Source: Alphaproteobacteria bacterium MarineAlpha11_Bin1 | GTDB taxonomy: Bacteria; Pseudomonadota; Alphaproteobacteria; MPNO01; UBA830 | Direction: 5' to 3' | NCBI GenBank assembly: GCA_002937455.1 | Contig: PTJZ01000008.1 | Location: 62,001-126,000 of the forward strand | Length of the DNA stretch: 64,000 bases | In this document: in pieces, positions 46,849 to 56,092 of the stretch | How positions within the stretch are numbered: position 1 is the first letter of the stretch | How the letters are laid out: each line of letters opens with the position of its first letter | Notes under the pieces: generated by a model | Databases searched by the model: none | Told to the model about the DNA's origin: nothing | Seen by the model: the letters and a program-made list of their open reading frames with translations, nothing else | Program-made: the position numbers and the translations under genes

Positions 46849-47034
46849 GATTTCTCTTCTTTTCTAGTTACCTCGATAGGAAGATAGGAGGCACATAATA
46901 TCGCCATAATTCATGGAGATGTTTCTTTTTAGATTGCCACAGGAATGATTTGACAAATAACGAGGTGGGCAAAACGCCGTATCTGCGGATACTACTTAGT
47001 CATATTCTTGACTGTTTAGATACTTTAAACTCCA

Positions 47035-47063
47035 TTGATTCCCATATAAACCCATGGTATACC
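47035..47063 (+). promoter_or_regulatory. Candidate dcw/mraZ promoter
   Basis: TTGATT (47035-47040) and TATACC (47058-47063) are 17 bp apart, each matching 4 of 6 consensus bases. The expected start of transcription is at about 47070, within the inverted repeat at 47069-47090 and about 75 bp upstream of mraZ. By eye only. Confidence 0.4.
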
Positions 47064-47068
47064 ATACT

Positions 47069-47090
47069 GTCCCAAACTATCTTTTGGGAC
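47069..47090. promoter_or_regulatory. Inverted repeat GTCCCAAA...TTTGGGAC, candidate MraZ operator
   Basis: GTCCCAAA (47069-47076) and its perfect complement TTTGGGAC (47083-47090) flank a 6-bp spacer. MraZ, encoded 54 bp downstream, represses its own operon in E. coli through TGGGA-like repeats; each arm here contains TGGGA in opposite orientation. It overlaps the predicted start site, an ideal place for a repressor. Orientation differs from the direct repeats described elsewhere. Confidence 0.5.
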
Positions 47091-47143
47091 GATGGTTTCT
47101 GTCGGTTCGCCGGCGCAGTTAAGCAGGAAAGCCAGATCGTCCC

Positions 47144-47617
47144 GTGCCTTCATTTATTTCAACATACGAAAACAAGATAGATAAGAAGGGCCGTGTATCG
47201 GTACCCGCGGCCTTTCGCGCGGCTCTAAAAGATGATTCATATCAGGGGGTTATTGCTTATCCATCTTTCACGGGACCGGCCATCGAAGGTTTTGGACGAG
47301 GGGCATTGGAAGAGCTCAGCAGGCGCCGGTTCGAGCAGTCCCTAGAGGGTAGGGATTTTGCTCAGGCTCTTGTAGGTGGGTCTGATGACGGTTTAGTCGA
47401 GACTATTATGTCGCTCGCATGCGAGATGCCATTCGATGGAGAGGGTCGAATCATTGTACCTCGTAGGCTGGCCGAACATGCCGGTATCTCAGGAAAAGCA
47501 ACGTTTGTTGGCCGTGGAAACCGATTTCAGATCTGGTCGCCGGAAAAATATCTAGAACAGCAAATGACAGAGGTCGCGGCGCTACACGCAAAGCTAAACG
47601 GCGGAGATACCCAATGA
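47144..47617 (+). CDS. mraZ: Transcriptional regulator MraZ
   Basis: MraZ is a DNA-binding AbrB-fold ring protein that represses the dcw operon. The 157-residue protein contains two SpoVT/AbrB-like swaps, each with the DxxxR signature: DKKGRVSVPAAFR near residue 13 and DGEGRIIVPRRLAEHAGI near 103. Length is normal. It starts with GTG at 47144; AGGAAAG lies 12 nt upstream. It is first in the cluster and overlaps rsmH by 4 nt (ATGA). Confidence 0.96.
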   Translation: MPSFISTYENKIDKKGRVSVPAAFRAALKDDSYQGVIAYPSFTGPAIEGFGRGALEELSRRRFEQSLEGRDFAQALVGGSDDGLVETIMSLACEMPFDGEGRIIVPRRLAEHAGISGKATFVGRGNRFQIWSPEKYLEQQMTEVAALHAKLNGGDTQ

Positions 47618-48591
47618 CGAAGGCGGATACCGCCTTCTCCCACGATCCCGTTCTGATCAACGAGGTGATCAGCGCGCTACAGCCCCGCGACGGCGGGGCC
47701 TATGTCGACGGCACCCTTGGGGTCGGTGGGTATACCCGGGCAATCCTAGATGCCGCCGACTGCAGTGTTTGGGCGATTGATCGAGATCCCGATACGATAC
47801 GCAATGCCGAGGTGATGGCCGAAGAATATTCAGGCCGTCTAACGGTGGTCGAAGGCCGGTTCGGCGATATGGTCCGGATACTGAAAGAAGATGGCGTGTC
47901 CACCGTAGACGGTATCGCGCTCGATCTCGGCGTTTCGTCGATGCAACTTGACGATCCTTGTCGCGGATTCAGTTTTCGTCACAGCGGGCCTCTTGACATG
48001 CGTCAAGAAAAGGACGGCCCTTCGGCAAGCGACTTAATAAACGAAGCGGAGGAAAGTTTCCTCGCGGATATTATATATAAATACGGTGAGGAGAGGCGAG
48101 CCCGGCGGATAGCACGTGCCATCGTTGCCGCCCGCACCGAAGCCCCACTGACCAACACCCTTCAGTTGGCCGATATAGTGCGCAACTCATATGGCCATAG
48201 GCGCGACATGAAAATTGATCCCGCCACCAAAACCTTCCAGGCTATCCGGATTCACGTCAATGATGAGTTAGGTGAACTCAGCCGCGGTCTTGGCGCTGCA
48301 GAAATTCTACTGGCACCTGGAGGCCGGCTAGCCGTAGTCTCGTTCCATTCTATCGAAAGCCGCATAACCAAGGAATTCGTTCGGTCCCGAGCCGGCAATC
48401 AACCGGTAGGCTCTCGTCACCTTCCTCTAGTGGATATCGGCTGTGACGAACCAACTTTCCGCCCGGTCCACCGGGGAGTTATCGAGCCCACCGAAAAAGA
48501 AAAACAACGCAACCCTCGATCCCGTTCTGCGCGGCTACGTGTCGCGGAGCGGACCAACGCACCTGTAACCGTTGAGACGGAAAGGGGCTAA
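47614..48591 (+). CDS. rsmH: 16S rRNA (cytosine(1402)-N(4))-methyltransferase
   Basis: RsmH (MraW) methylates N4 of C1402 in the decoding centre of 16S rRNA. The 325-residue protein begins HDPVLINEVISALQPRDGGA, followed by the SAM motif VDGTLGVGGYTRAIL, the DLGVSSMQLDDPCRGFSF motif, and SFHSIESRITKEFVRSRA near the C-terminus. Length is usual. It overlaps mraZ by 4 nt and is followed by ftsL after 4 nt. Confidence 0.97.
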   Translation: MTKADTAFSHDPVLINEVISALQPRDGGAYVDGTLGVGGYTRAILDAADCSVWAIDRDPDTIRNAEVMAEEYSGRLTVVEGRFGDMVRILKEDGVSTVDGIALDLGVSSMQLDDPCRGFSFRHSGPLDMRQEKDGPSASDLINEAEESFLADIIYKYGEERRARRIARAIVAARTEAPLTNTLQLADIVRNSYGHRRDMKIDPATKTFQAIRIHVNDELGELSRGLGAAEILLAPGGRLAVVSFHSIESRITKEFVRSRAGNQPVGSRHLPLVDIGCDEPTFRPVHRGVIEPTEKEKQRNPRSRSARLRVAERTNAPVTVETERG

Positions 48592-48595
48592 CATC

Positions 48596-49030
48596 ATGCG
48601 CAAATATACCGTTCTGTGGTGTGTACTTTGTATCGCGGTCGTTCTGGGTCTTTTCGTCATCAAACATCGTGTGCAGGGGCTTGAAGATCGGCTACATGCA
48701 TTAAATGCGGAGATTCTGCTCGATCGCGACGCGACACAGGTCCTTGAGGCGGAATGGAGTTACTTAAATCAGCCGGCGCGTTTAGAAACTTTGAGTCGCA
48801 AGCTTTTAGGTATGGAGGAGCCGTCGGAGAAACAGATTGTGACGCTGAGGGAATTCCACTTGCATATGACACCCGCTCTCAAAGAGAGCGCCAACTTTAC
48901 CAAGGCGTCGCCAGCAGAAAAACCGGCCATAAAACCCTCAAATCAAACAAAACCTAAACGCACACAGCCCAAGCGGGAAGAATACGAATGGCTGGCTCCG
49001 ATTCTTGCAAAAATGAAGAAGGAGCAATGA
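48596..49030 (+). CDS. ftsL: Cell division protein FtsL
   Basis: FtsL is a single-pass membrane protein that forms the FtsQLB complex and activates FtsWI. The 144-residue sequence has one N-terminal membrane helix (about residues 5-21), a heptad-like coiled coil (about 22-70), the stretch LNQPARLETLSRKLLGM typical of alphaproteobacterial FtsL, and a basic, Lys/Pro-rich tail. Identity of FtsL is mainly by position between rsmH and ftsI, since sequence conservation is low. ATG 48596 has AAAGGGG 10 nt upstream; an upstream in-frame TTG at 48572 is rejected. Its stop overlaps ftsI by 4 nt. Confidence 0.9.
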   Translation: MRKYTVLWCVLCIAVVLGLFVIKHRVQGLEDRLHALNAEILLDRDATQVLEAEWSYLNQPARLETLSRKLLGMEEPSEKQIVTLREFHLHMTPALKESANFTKASPAEKPAIKPSNQTKPKRTQPKREEYEWLAPILAKMKKEQ

Positions 49031-50742
49031 CGGATAGTCGAGATACTGCGCCTGAAAAAATTCGAATCGAGGGCGACCGTAAAACCGCGATTGAAACCGG
49101 GCGTAACCGGTTGATGGTTGCAGGCGCACTGTTCTTAGCCGCTTTCTTTGCGATTGGGGTTCGCGTTGTCGACGTCTCCATGTTCTCGAGCGTCTCGGAA
49201 CCTCGCTATACGCGAAGCATATCGAAAACCGAAAAATATATTGGCCGTGCCGAGGTAATGGACCGTAACGGCGTACTCATGGCAACTAGTTTGAATACAG
49301 CCTCACTCTATGCGAATCCACGACTAGTATTAGACCCCGAGCAAGCAGCAATAAAACTAGCCGGGGCCCTACCGGGAATAAATATTAAGCTGATGGAACG
49401 CAAGCTGCGAGCAGACAGAGGATTTGTATGGCTTAGACGCCATCTAACGCCCCGACAGCAATACGCAGTTAATCGTTTGGGCATCCCAGCTTTGAATTTT
49501 CAACGTGAGGCTCGGCGGATGTATCCTCTGGGGGCCCTCGCTTCCCACGTACTCGGATTCACCGATATCGACAACAAGGGACTCGCTGGGATCGAACGGT
49601 ACTTCGATAAGGAACTACGCAGCCGGCAGGAGAATCTAACGTTGTCGGTTGATGTTCGTGTACAGCATGTGCTGGAGCACGAGCTATCGCTTGCGATGAA
49701 GAAGTTTAGTGCCATCGGAGCCGCCGGCCTAGTCATGGATGTAGACACCGCCGAGATCGTCGCCATGGCCTCTCTTCCCAACTTCGACCCGAACCAGCCC
49801 GGAGCGATCGATAAGGCGCTGTTATTTAACCGGACTACTCAAGGCGTTTACGAAATGGGGTCAACATTCAAGATTTTCACAACGGCAATGGCTTTTGATG
49901 CAGGCACTGCAACAATGCGCAGCGGATATGACGCGACCAATCCTATCCGTGTCGCGCGTTTCGTGATTCGAGATTTCCACGCCAAGAAACGTTGGCTCTC
50001 CGTGCCGGAAATTTTCATGTATTCTTCGAATATCGGTACAGTAAAAATGGCGTTAGAAGTCGGCGTCAAAGCTCACCGGAATTTTTTGACCCGGCTTGGA
50101 TTTCTTAAACCTGTCAGAATAGAACTCTCCGAAACGGGCACCCCGCTCTCACCCGACAGCTGGCGCGAAATCAACTCTATGACAATTTCATTTGGCCACG
50201 GCTTGGCGATAAGTCCCCTACACCTTGTTGCCGGAGTCTCGGCTATAGTAAATGGTGGAATATATCGCTCTCCTACTCTAGTCCGTTACGATTCTGACGA
50301 AATCACAGAGGGCCGACGCGTTATATCAGAAGAAACCTCCCGAGATATGCGGCGTCTGATGCGGATGGTTGTTGAAAATGGTACCGGCAGGCATGCGGCC
50401 GCCCAAGGTTATTTAGTCGGAGGCAAGACCGGTACAGCGGAGAAAGTATCGGGTCAAAAATACAAAAAAAAGGCGCTGATCTCGTCTTTTGTCGCCGCGT
50501 TCCCAATAAACAAACCAAAATATGTAGTCCTCGCAATGTTAGACGAGGCCAAGGGCAATAAGGAAACATTTGGGTACGCAACTGGCGGCTGGGTAGCGGC
50601 ACCGGCAGTCGGCAAGATCATACGACGTATTGCGCCAATTTTGGACCTATTTCCGCAGAGGAATGAAAATGATGCCCGTCGGGCACTTTCGATGAATATT
50701 ACCGATAAATCCATTCAGGGGCGGCGGGTTGCAACTCATTGA
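49027..50742 (+). CDS. ftsI: Penicillin-binding protein 3 (division-specific transpeptidase FtsI)
   Basis: FtsI crosslinks septal peptidoglycan and forms a complex with FtsW. The 571-residue protein has a cytoplasmic N-terminus, one membrane helix (about 29-45), a PBP dimerisation domain (AEVMDRNGVLMATSL onward) and a transpeptidase domain with S279-T-F-K282, S333-S-N335 and K467-T-G469. The SxN form of the second motif separates it from PBP2. The start forms an ATGA overlap with ftsL. The stop is 14 nt after the murE TTG start. Confidence 0.97.
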   Translation: MTDSRDTAPEKIRIEGDRKTAIETGRNRLMVAGALFLAAFFAIGVRVVDVSMFSSVSEPRYTRSISKTEKYIGRAEVMDRNGVLMATSLNTASLYANPRLVLDPEQAAIKLAGALPGINIKLMERKLRADRGFVWLRRHLTPRQQYAVNRLGIPALNFQREARRMYPLGALASHVLGFTDIDNKGLAGIERYFDKELRSRQENLTLSVDVRVQHVLEHELSLAMKKFSAIGAAGLVMDVDTAEIVAMASLPNFDPNQPGAIDKALLFNRTTQGVYEMGSTFKIFTTAMAFDAGTATMRSGYDATNPIRVARFVIRDFHAKKRWLSVPEIFMYSSNIGTVKMALEVGVKAHRNFLTRLGFLKPVRIELSETGTPLSPDSWREINSMTISFGHGLAISPLHLVAGVSAIVNGGIYRSPTLVRYDSDEITEGRRVISEETSRDMRRLMRMVVENGTGRHAAAQGYLVGGKTGTAEKVSGQKYKKKALISSFVAAFPINKPKYVVLAMLDEAKGNKETFGYATGGWVAAPAVGKIIRRIAPILDLFPQRNENDARRALSMNITDKSIQGRRVATH

Positions 50743-52186
50743 TCTCATCTCGGGAGATAAAATTAAGGTGACACTGACAGCCGATATTAGCGAATTAGAT
50801 ATAACCGGACTGACCGCCGACTCCCGCGACGTGCGGCCCGGGTTCCTGTTTGCAGCCTTGCCAGGTTTAACCGTCGATGGACGCAATTATATTAGTACCG
50901 CTATCGAAAAAGGTGCGGCCGCGGTTCTTGCTCCGGATGATACCGATCCGCCGGACGGCGCGGCCCTCATCAAAGCCGCGGACGCCCGTGCCACCCTCGC
51001 CCATATGGCTGCCGCTTTCTATCGCGGTCAGCCCGGAACAGTTGCTGCAGTGACCGGTACTAACGGCAAAACGTCAGTTGCGCATTTCACGAGTCAGATT
51101 TGGTCTAAAATTGGCAATTGTGCCGTGAGTATCGGAACACTGGGCCTGCAGAGTCACGACGGCACCATTATGCGGAATCTTACTACACCTGAACCCGTGT
51201 CCCTGCATGAGAACCTGGCAAAATTAGATCGAGACGGTGTTACACACGCAGTACTTGAGGCGTCCAGTCATGGCCTCGACCAACATCGGATAGACGGCAT
51301 CCGCCTGACGGCAGCAGCATTTACAAACCTGACACGCGATCATCTGGATTATCACGGTACGGCTGAGAATTACTTCACCGCAAAGGCGCGCTTGTTTGCG
51401 GAACTACTCCCGAGTGACGGTGTTGCCGTGCTAAATGCAGACTCTCCTGATTCTGTCCTACTTTCGAAGCTATTCGGCGGTCGCACTCTTACCTACGGAC
51501 GTGCTGGATCCGACTTCATCTTGCGCGACGCTGCCCACACGCCCCGAGGAACTTATGTCAAACTGACGATTATGGGACGTAATATCAACGTGGAACTCCC
51601 GCTAGCTGGCACATTTCAAATCCATAACGTCTTGTGCGCTGTGGGTCTCACTATAGGTTGCGGCGCCGACTGCGATACCGTCATTAATTGTTTAGATACA
51701 CTGGAAAGTGTACCCGGTCGGATGCAACTTGCTGGCACGGTATCGGGTGGTAGCGTCTATATCGATTATGCTCATACGCCTGATGCATTGTTGAATGTCC
51801 TTACCGCTTTACGTCCCCATACAAAGGGACGGCTGATTTCCGTCGTCGGTTGCGGCGGGGACAGAGATCGCGGCAAACGCCCTGAAATGGGGAGTATTTC
51901 AGGGCGCCTAGCGGACATTACCATTGTCACGGACGACAACCCACGCTCGGAGGATGCTTCTCAGATAAGATCGGCAATTCTCGCAGCCGCACCGGGGGCT
52001 ATGGAAATAGGAAACCGGTCAGATGCTATCCATGCGGCTATTTCAGAAATCACCAGCGGAGATGTGGTCCTAATAGCAGGTAAGGGTCACGAAACCGGCC
52101 AAATTGTCGGCGACAAGACCCTACCCTTTAACGACCTTGATATAGCGCAGACCGCTATAGATACTGCAGGAGGCAAACTGTCATGA
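50729..52186 (+). CDS. murE: UDP-MurNAc-L-Ala-D-Glu--meso-DAP ligase
   Basis: MurE adds meso-diaminopimelate to the UDP-MurNAc-dipeptide. The 485-residue protein has the nucleotide loop AVTGTNGKTSVAHF, the middle domain motif EASSHGLDQHRIDG, and TDDNPRSED, where DNPR is the signature for meso-DAP (not lysine) selection. The start is TTG 50729, with AGGGG 8 nt upstream, overlapping ftsI by 14 nt. No ATG fits at this end: the first in-frame ATG is far inside the domain. murF begins in an ATGA overlap with its stop. Confidence 0.96.
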   Translation: MQLIDLISGDKIKVTLTADISELDITGLTADSRDVRPGFLFAALPGLTVDGRNYISTAIEKGAAAVLAPDDTDPPDGAALIKAADARATLAHMAAAFYRGQPGTVAAVTGTNGKTSVAHFTSQIWSKIGNCAVSIGTLGLQSHDGTIMRNLTTPEPVSLHENLAKLDRDGVTHAVLEASSHGLDQHRIDGIRLTAAAFTNLTRDHLDYHGTAENYFTAKARLFAELLPSDGVAVLNADSPDSVLLSKLFGGRTLTYGRAGSDFILRDAAHTPRGTYVKLTIMGRNINVELPLAGTFQIHNVLCAVGLTIGCGADCDTVINCLDTLESVPGRMQLAGTVSGGSVYIDYAHTPDALLNVLTALRPHTKGRLISVVGCGGDRDRGKRPEMGSISGRLADITIVTDDNPRSEDASQIRSAILAAAPGAMEIGNRSDAIHAAISEITSGDVVLIAGKGHETGQIVGDKTLPFNDLDIAQTAIDTAGGKLS

Positions 52187-53592
52187 CTGGGGTTTTGTGG
52201 ACCTCGGCAGAGGCCGCTACGGCCACCGGTGGTACCGCAACCTCAGATTGGGCCGCAACTGGTATCTCGATCGATACGCGAACTTTAGATGCCGGCGATC
52301 TTTTCATTGCACTAACCGGCCCAAATTTCGACGGAAACGACTTCGTAAACAAGGCATTCGAAGCAGGTGCTTCTGCAGCGCTGGTTAAGCGGGGCGTCGC
52401 ACTTGAAAGCCGACCTGGCTTGATTGCAGACGACACTTTACAGGCGATGGAATCCCTTGCTGTCGCCGCTCGGGCGAGATCCGATGCAAAAATTGCGGCC
52501 ATCACGGGGAGTGTTGGAAAAACAGGGACCAAAGAGGCATTAGCCCATGTTCTTTCCAGCCAAGGCGAGGCGAGCTATAGCAGGGGTAATCTAAATAACC
52601 ATTGGGGCGTGCCGCTTTCAGCGGCACAAATGCCGGCAAACACAAATTTTGGAATCTTTGAGATCGGCATGAATCGGGCGGGCGAGATCAAACCGCTTGT
52701 AGGTCTAATTAAACCGCATGTCGCCGTTATTACTGCAATTGCATCTGCGCACCGAGAATTTTTCGAATCGGTCGAAGGAATCGCTCGCGCCAAGGGAGAA
52801 ATATTCTCCAGCATTGATGGTGGAATCGCTGTCATAAGCCACGATACGGAGTATTTCTCATTGCTTTCCGATATGGCTTTGGATGCTGGTGCAGGGGAGA
52901 TCGTCTCTTTCGGTCAGCATTCGGGCGCCGATATGCGCCTTATAGACTCTATGCCTGACACAACCGGTTGTTCTATCGATGCGCTCTGGCGCGGAGAACC
53001 GATCTCCTACAGGTTGGAACAACCCGGCATACACTGGGCCCATAACAGCCTTGCCGTGCTAGCCACCGCGGAGGCCTTGGGCGCAGATATGCAACGAGCT
53101 GCAAACGATCTTGCAACCATACCTACCCTGCCAAGGCGTGGTGTCGTCCACATTATCCCTTGGGAAGAAGGTACAATCCGCCTAATCGATGACTCATATA
53201 ACGCCAATCCGGAGTCCATGAATGCAGCTCTAATGACACTTGGGCTAATGCAACCGGAAGGTGGCCGCCGCGTTGCAATCATCGGTGACATGCTAGAATT
53301 GGGTGATACCTCCTACGCAGCCCATGCAAGTCTCAAGGATTCGATCGAGAGGAACGGCGTCGATACAGTATTTTTAGTGGGCACCGAGATGACTGCGCTT
53401 GCCAACGAGCTTGATAGCAACCGGATCAGTGCAACTGCAGACACCGCAGCCGCACTAATGCCAGCGGTCATGTCAGGACTTAAGGCTGGCGACGTCGTCA
53501 CTGTAAAGGCGTCAAACGGTACCGGACTTAGTCAGATTGTGGATGCTCTAACAGAACCCGAAACTTTTCCTATCACCTCTAATAGAAACTGA
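52183..53592 (+). CDS. murF: UDP-MurNAc-tripeptide--D-Ala-D-Ala ligase
   Basis: MurF adds D-alanyl-D-alanine to complete the UDP-MurNAc-pentapeptide. The 469-residue protein has a MurF-type N-terminal domain (SIDTRTLDAGDLFIALTGPN), the ATP loop AITGSVGKTGTKEAL near residue 107, NNHWGVPLSAAQMP, and DDSYNANPESMNAAL in the C-terminal part, all characteristic of MurF. Length is normal. It overlaps murE by 4 nt and mraY follows after 18 nt with its own GAAGGAG site. Confidence 0.97.
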   Translation: MTGVLWTSAEAATATGGTATSDWAATGISIDTRTLDAGDLFIALTGPNFDGNDFVNKAFEAGASAALVKRGVALESRPGLIADDTLQAMESLAVAARARSDAKIAAITGSVGKTGTKEALAHVLSSQGEASYSRGNLNNHWGVPLSAAQMPANTNFGIFEIGMNRAGEIKPLVGLIKPHVAVITAIASAHREFFESVEGIARAKGEIFSSIDGGIAVISHDTEYFSLLSDMALDAGAGEIVSFGQHSGADMRLIDSMPDTTGCSIDALWRGEPISYRLEQPGIHWAHNSLAVLATAEALGADMQRAANDLATIPTLPRRGVVHIIPWEEGTIRLIDDSYNANPESMNAALMTLGLMQPEGGRRVAIIGDMLELGDTSYAAHASLKDSIERNGVDTVFLVGTEMTALANELDSNRISATADTAAALMPAVMSGLKAGDVVTVKASNGTGLSQIVDALTEPETFPITSNRN

Positions 53593-53610
53593 AGAAGGAG
53601 AACAAGAAGC

Positions 53611-54699
53611 ATGCTCTATAATCTCCTGTTCCCCTTTGCAGACGACGTCAGTATCTTCAATTTATTCCGCTATATAACTCTTCGTACTGGCGCTGCAACT
53701 GTCACCGCCCTTTTCGTCAGTTTTTTAGTTGGACCTGCGTTCATTCGGTGGCTGAAGAAAAAACAGGCTGAGGGTCAGCCAATACGGGAAGATGGTCCCC
53801 AATCGCACCTTGTTACCAAAAAGGGTACTCCAACAATGGGCGGGGTACTGATATTATTTGCACTCGGCATTGCAACTCTATTGTGGGCTGATCTTACTAA
53901 CCAGTATGTATGGGCGGTGTTACTGGTAACGCTCGGTTTCGGAGCAATCGGTTTTATCGACGACTACCAGAAACTGACAAAACGTTCTAGCGACGGACTA
54001 CCCGGGCGCATAAAGCTTATTTTACAAATAATAATTGGAGGTGTCGCAACGATTTGGATTACGGTCATCTCTGACCCAGATCTTTCCCAAGGTCTCGCCA
54101 TTCCTTTCGTTAAAGACTTCCTAGTGCCACTAGGCTGGTTCTTCCTCCCATGGGCGATTATCGTCATGGTCGGGGCTTCCAACGCAGTGAATTTGACCGA
54201 CGGTCTCGACGGTCTCGCTATTATGCCGGCGCTCATCGCGGCCGCGTGTTTCGCACTGATCGCATACGTGGCCGGTAACTTTGTATTCTCAAATTATCTG
54301 CAAATTCATTTCGTTCGTGGATCTGGCGAACTAGCTGTCTTCTGCGGCGCACTGGTAGGCGCGGGACTTGGGTTCCTGTGGTTTAACGCTCCGCCTGCGA
54401 TGGTTTTTATGGGAGACACCGGATCACTAGCTATCGGGGGGGCGCTGGGCGCGGTCGGGGTTGTGACAAAGCATGAAATCGTACTAGCCATCATAGGCGG
54501 CTTGTTCGTTCTGGAGACCGTTTCTGTCATCGTCCAAGTAGTATCCTTCAAGCTCACCGGGAAGCGAATATTCCGAATGGCACCCCTTCACCACCATTTC
54601 GAGCAAAAAGGCTGGGCGGAACCAACCATCGTAATCCGCTTCTGGATCATCGCATCAATCCTCGCTCTCGCCGGTCTAGCAACGTTGAAGTTGAGATAG
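53611..54699 (+). CDS. mraY: Phospho-N-acetylmuramoyl-pentapeptide transferase
   Basis: MraY moves phospho-MurNAc-pentapeptide onto undecaprenyl phosphate, making lipid I. The 362-residue protein has about ten membrane helices and the family's cytoplasmic loops: [26 protein letters not shown] with the Asp pair, [10 protein letters not shown] and [16 protein letters not shown], and [11 protein letters not shown] near the end. Length and loops are all normal. GAAGGAG lies about 10 nt before the start. It is followed by murD after 10 nt. Confidence 0.98.
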   Translation: MLYNLLFPFADDVSIFNLFRYITLRTGAATVTALFVSFLVGPAFIRWLKKKQAEGQPIREDGPQSHLVTKKGTPTMGGVLILFALGIATLLWADLTNQYVWAVLLVTLGFGAIGFIDDYQKLTKRSSDGLPGRIKLILQIIIGGVATIWITVISDPDLSQGLAIPFVKDFLVPLGWFFLPWAIIVMVGASNAVNLTDGLDGLAIMPALIAAACFALIAYVAGNFVFSNYLQIHFVRGSGELAVFCGALVGAGLGFLWFNAPPAMVFMGDTGSLAIGGALGAVGVVTKHEIVLAIIGGLFVLETVSVIVQVVSFKLTGKRIFRMAPLHHHFEQKGWAEPTIVIRFWIIASILALAGLATLKLR

Positions 54700-54709
54700 G
54701 CAGCCCCGA

Positions 54710-56092
54710 ATGATTCCAGTCACTTCCCGGCATTCTCAGAGTATCGCTGTTTTCGGGCTCGGCACGTCCGGACTTGCAACCGCATTAGCGCTTTCAGCCG
54801 GCGGAGCAATAGTATCGGCATGGGACGACAACCCAGATCGTCGCGCCGAGGCCTCGAATAAGAATATCGTGCTCACCGATCCTACGATGATGGACTGGTC
54901 AACGCAGGATGCACTCATTCTCAGTCCAGGTGTGCCATTAATGCACCCTGCACCTCATCCGGCGATTACGGGAGCCCAAGCGGCCGGAAAACAGGTGATC
55001 GGCGATGTGGAGTTATTATTCGAGAATGTAGCTAAGGCTAGGTTGATCGGGATTACCGGCACCAATGGGAAATCAACCACCTCGTCGCTGATACACCACG
55101 TTCTCCGGTCTGCAAACGTCCCTGTCCAGATCGGCGGGAATTTTGGTCCACCCGCACTCGACCTCGAACCCATCAGGACGGATGATACACTTGTGCTCGA
55201 GCTATCTTCCTATCAGCTTGACCTAATTGAGACCGCTGCCTTCGACGTTGCGGTTTTCTTAAATCTGGCACCAGATCATCTCGATCGGCATAGGGATATG
55301 GAGGGATACGCGTCGGCGAAGAAACGCATATTTCAAAACCACCGTAAATCAAAGCAGACTGCGGTTATCGGTGTGGATGATATCCACGGCGTTACTGCGG
55401 CTGCGGAATTATCTGAAAGGGCAGCGTGGACGACCATCGAGGTGTCAGCCGAGCGGGTGCTCCCTAAGGGAGTATATGTAACTGAGGGCATCCTCACTGA
55501 CCAAGACGGCTACCGCTACGATATCTCGAAGATCTCAACACTCCACGGACCCCACAATTGGCAAAATGCTGCTGCCGCTTGGGCTATCGCCCGCACGCTG
55601 GGCATTGCGCCTGATGTCATCGCAACCGCGTTCAAAAATTTTCCCGGCCTGCCACACCGTCTAGAAACCGTCGCCACTCTAGATGGCATCCGTTTCGTCA
55701 ACGATTCGAAAGCGACAAACAGCGAAGCCGCGTCCAAAGCATTGTCATCCTACGATCAGATATACTGGATCGCTGGCGGGGTGGCTAAAGATGGCAACCT
55801 AACGCCTTCGTTGGCAGACTTGGCCAGAGTACGGAAGGCTTACCTTATAGGGGATTCTGCCGCTGACCTTGGCGAAGAACTGGCGAAGTATGGTGTTTCT
55901 GTTTCAGAATCGGGCGACCTAGCTACCGCGCTCAATGAGGCGAGGGCAGATGCCACCACCGACAAACTTAAAGGATCGGTTATTCTATTCTCGCCTGCTT
56001 GTGCCTCTTTTGATCAATATCCTAATTTTGAGAAACGGGGCGATCATTTCCGGGAATTAGTAATGTCACTGACTGCGGAGGAAAGGGTATGA
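54710..56092 (+). CDS. murD: UDP-MurNAc-L-Ala--D-Glu ligase
   Basis: MurD adds D-glutamate to UDP-MurNAc-L-alanine. The 460-residue protein has a MurD N-terminal Rossmann-like start (SIAVFGLGTSGLATALALSA), the ATP loop GITGTNGKSTTSSLIHHVL, NLAPDHLDRHRDMEGYASAK, and the C-terminal SKATNSEAASKAL and FSPACASFDQYPNFEKRGDH. Length is usual. The stop overlaps the ftsW start (ATGA), and mraY lies 10 nt upstream. Confidence 0.97.
   Translation: MIPVTSRHSQSIAVFGLGTSGLATALALSAGGAIVSAWDDNPDRRAEASNKNIVLTDPTMMDWSTQDALILSPGVPLMHPAPHPAITGAQAAGKQVIGDVELLFENVAKARLIGITGTNGKSTTSSLIHHVLRSANVPVQIGGNFGPPALDLEPIRTDDTLVLELSSYQLDLIETAAFDVAVFLNLAPDHLDRHRDMEGYASAKKRIFQNHRKSKQTAVIGVDDIHGVTAAAELSERAAWTTIEVSAERVLPKGVYVTEGILTDQDGYRYDISKISTLHGPHNWQNAAAAWAIARTLGIAPDVIATAFKNFPGLPHRLETVATLDGIRFVNDSKATNSEAASKALSSYDQIYWIAGGVAKDGNLTPSLADLARVRKAYLIGDSAADLGEELAKYGVSVSESGDLATALNEARADATTDKLKGSVILFSPACASFDQYPNFEKRGDHFRELVMSLTAEERV

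Larger units (their letters stand above)
46849..47143 (+). other. Leader/promoter region between rnpB and mraZ
   Basis: These 295 bp contain no convincing gene (one 76-codon plus-strand frame is a chance frame). It carries AT-rich stretches, a predicted promoter (47035-47063) and an inverted repeat (47069-47090) just before mraZ. A 12-bp palindrome ATGGTATACCAT lies at 47054-47065. Confidence 0.55.
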
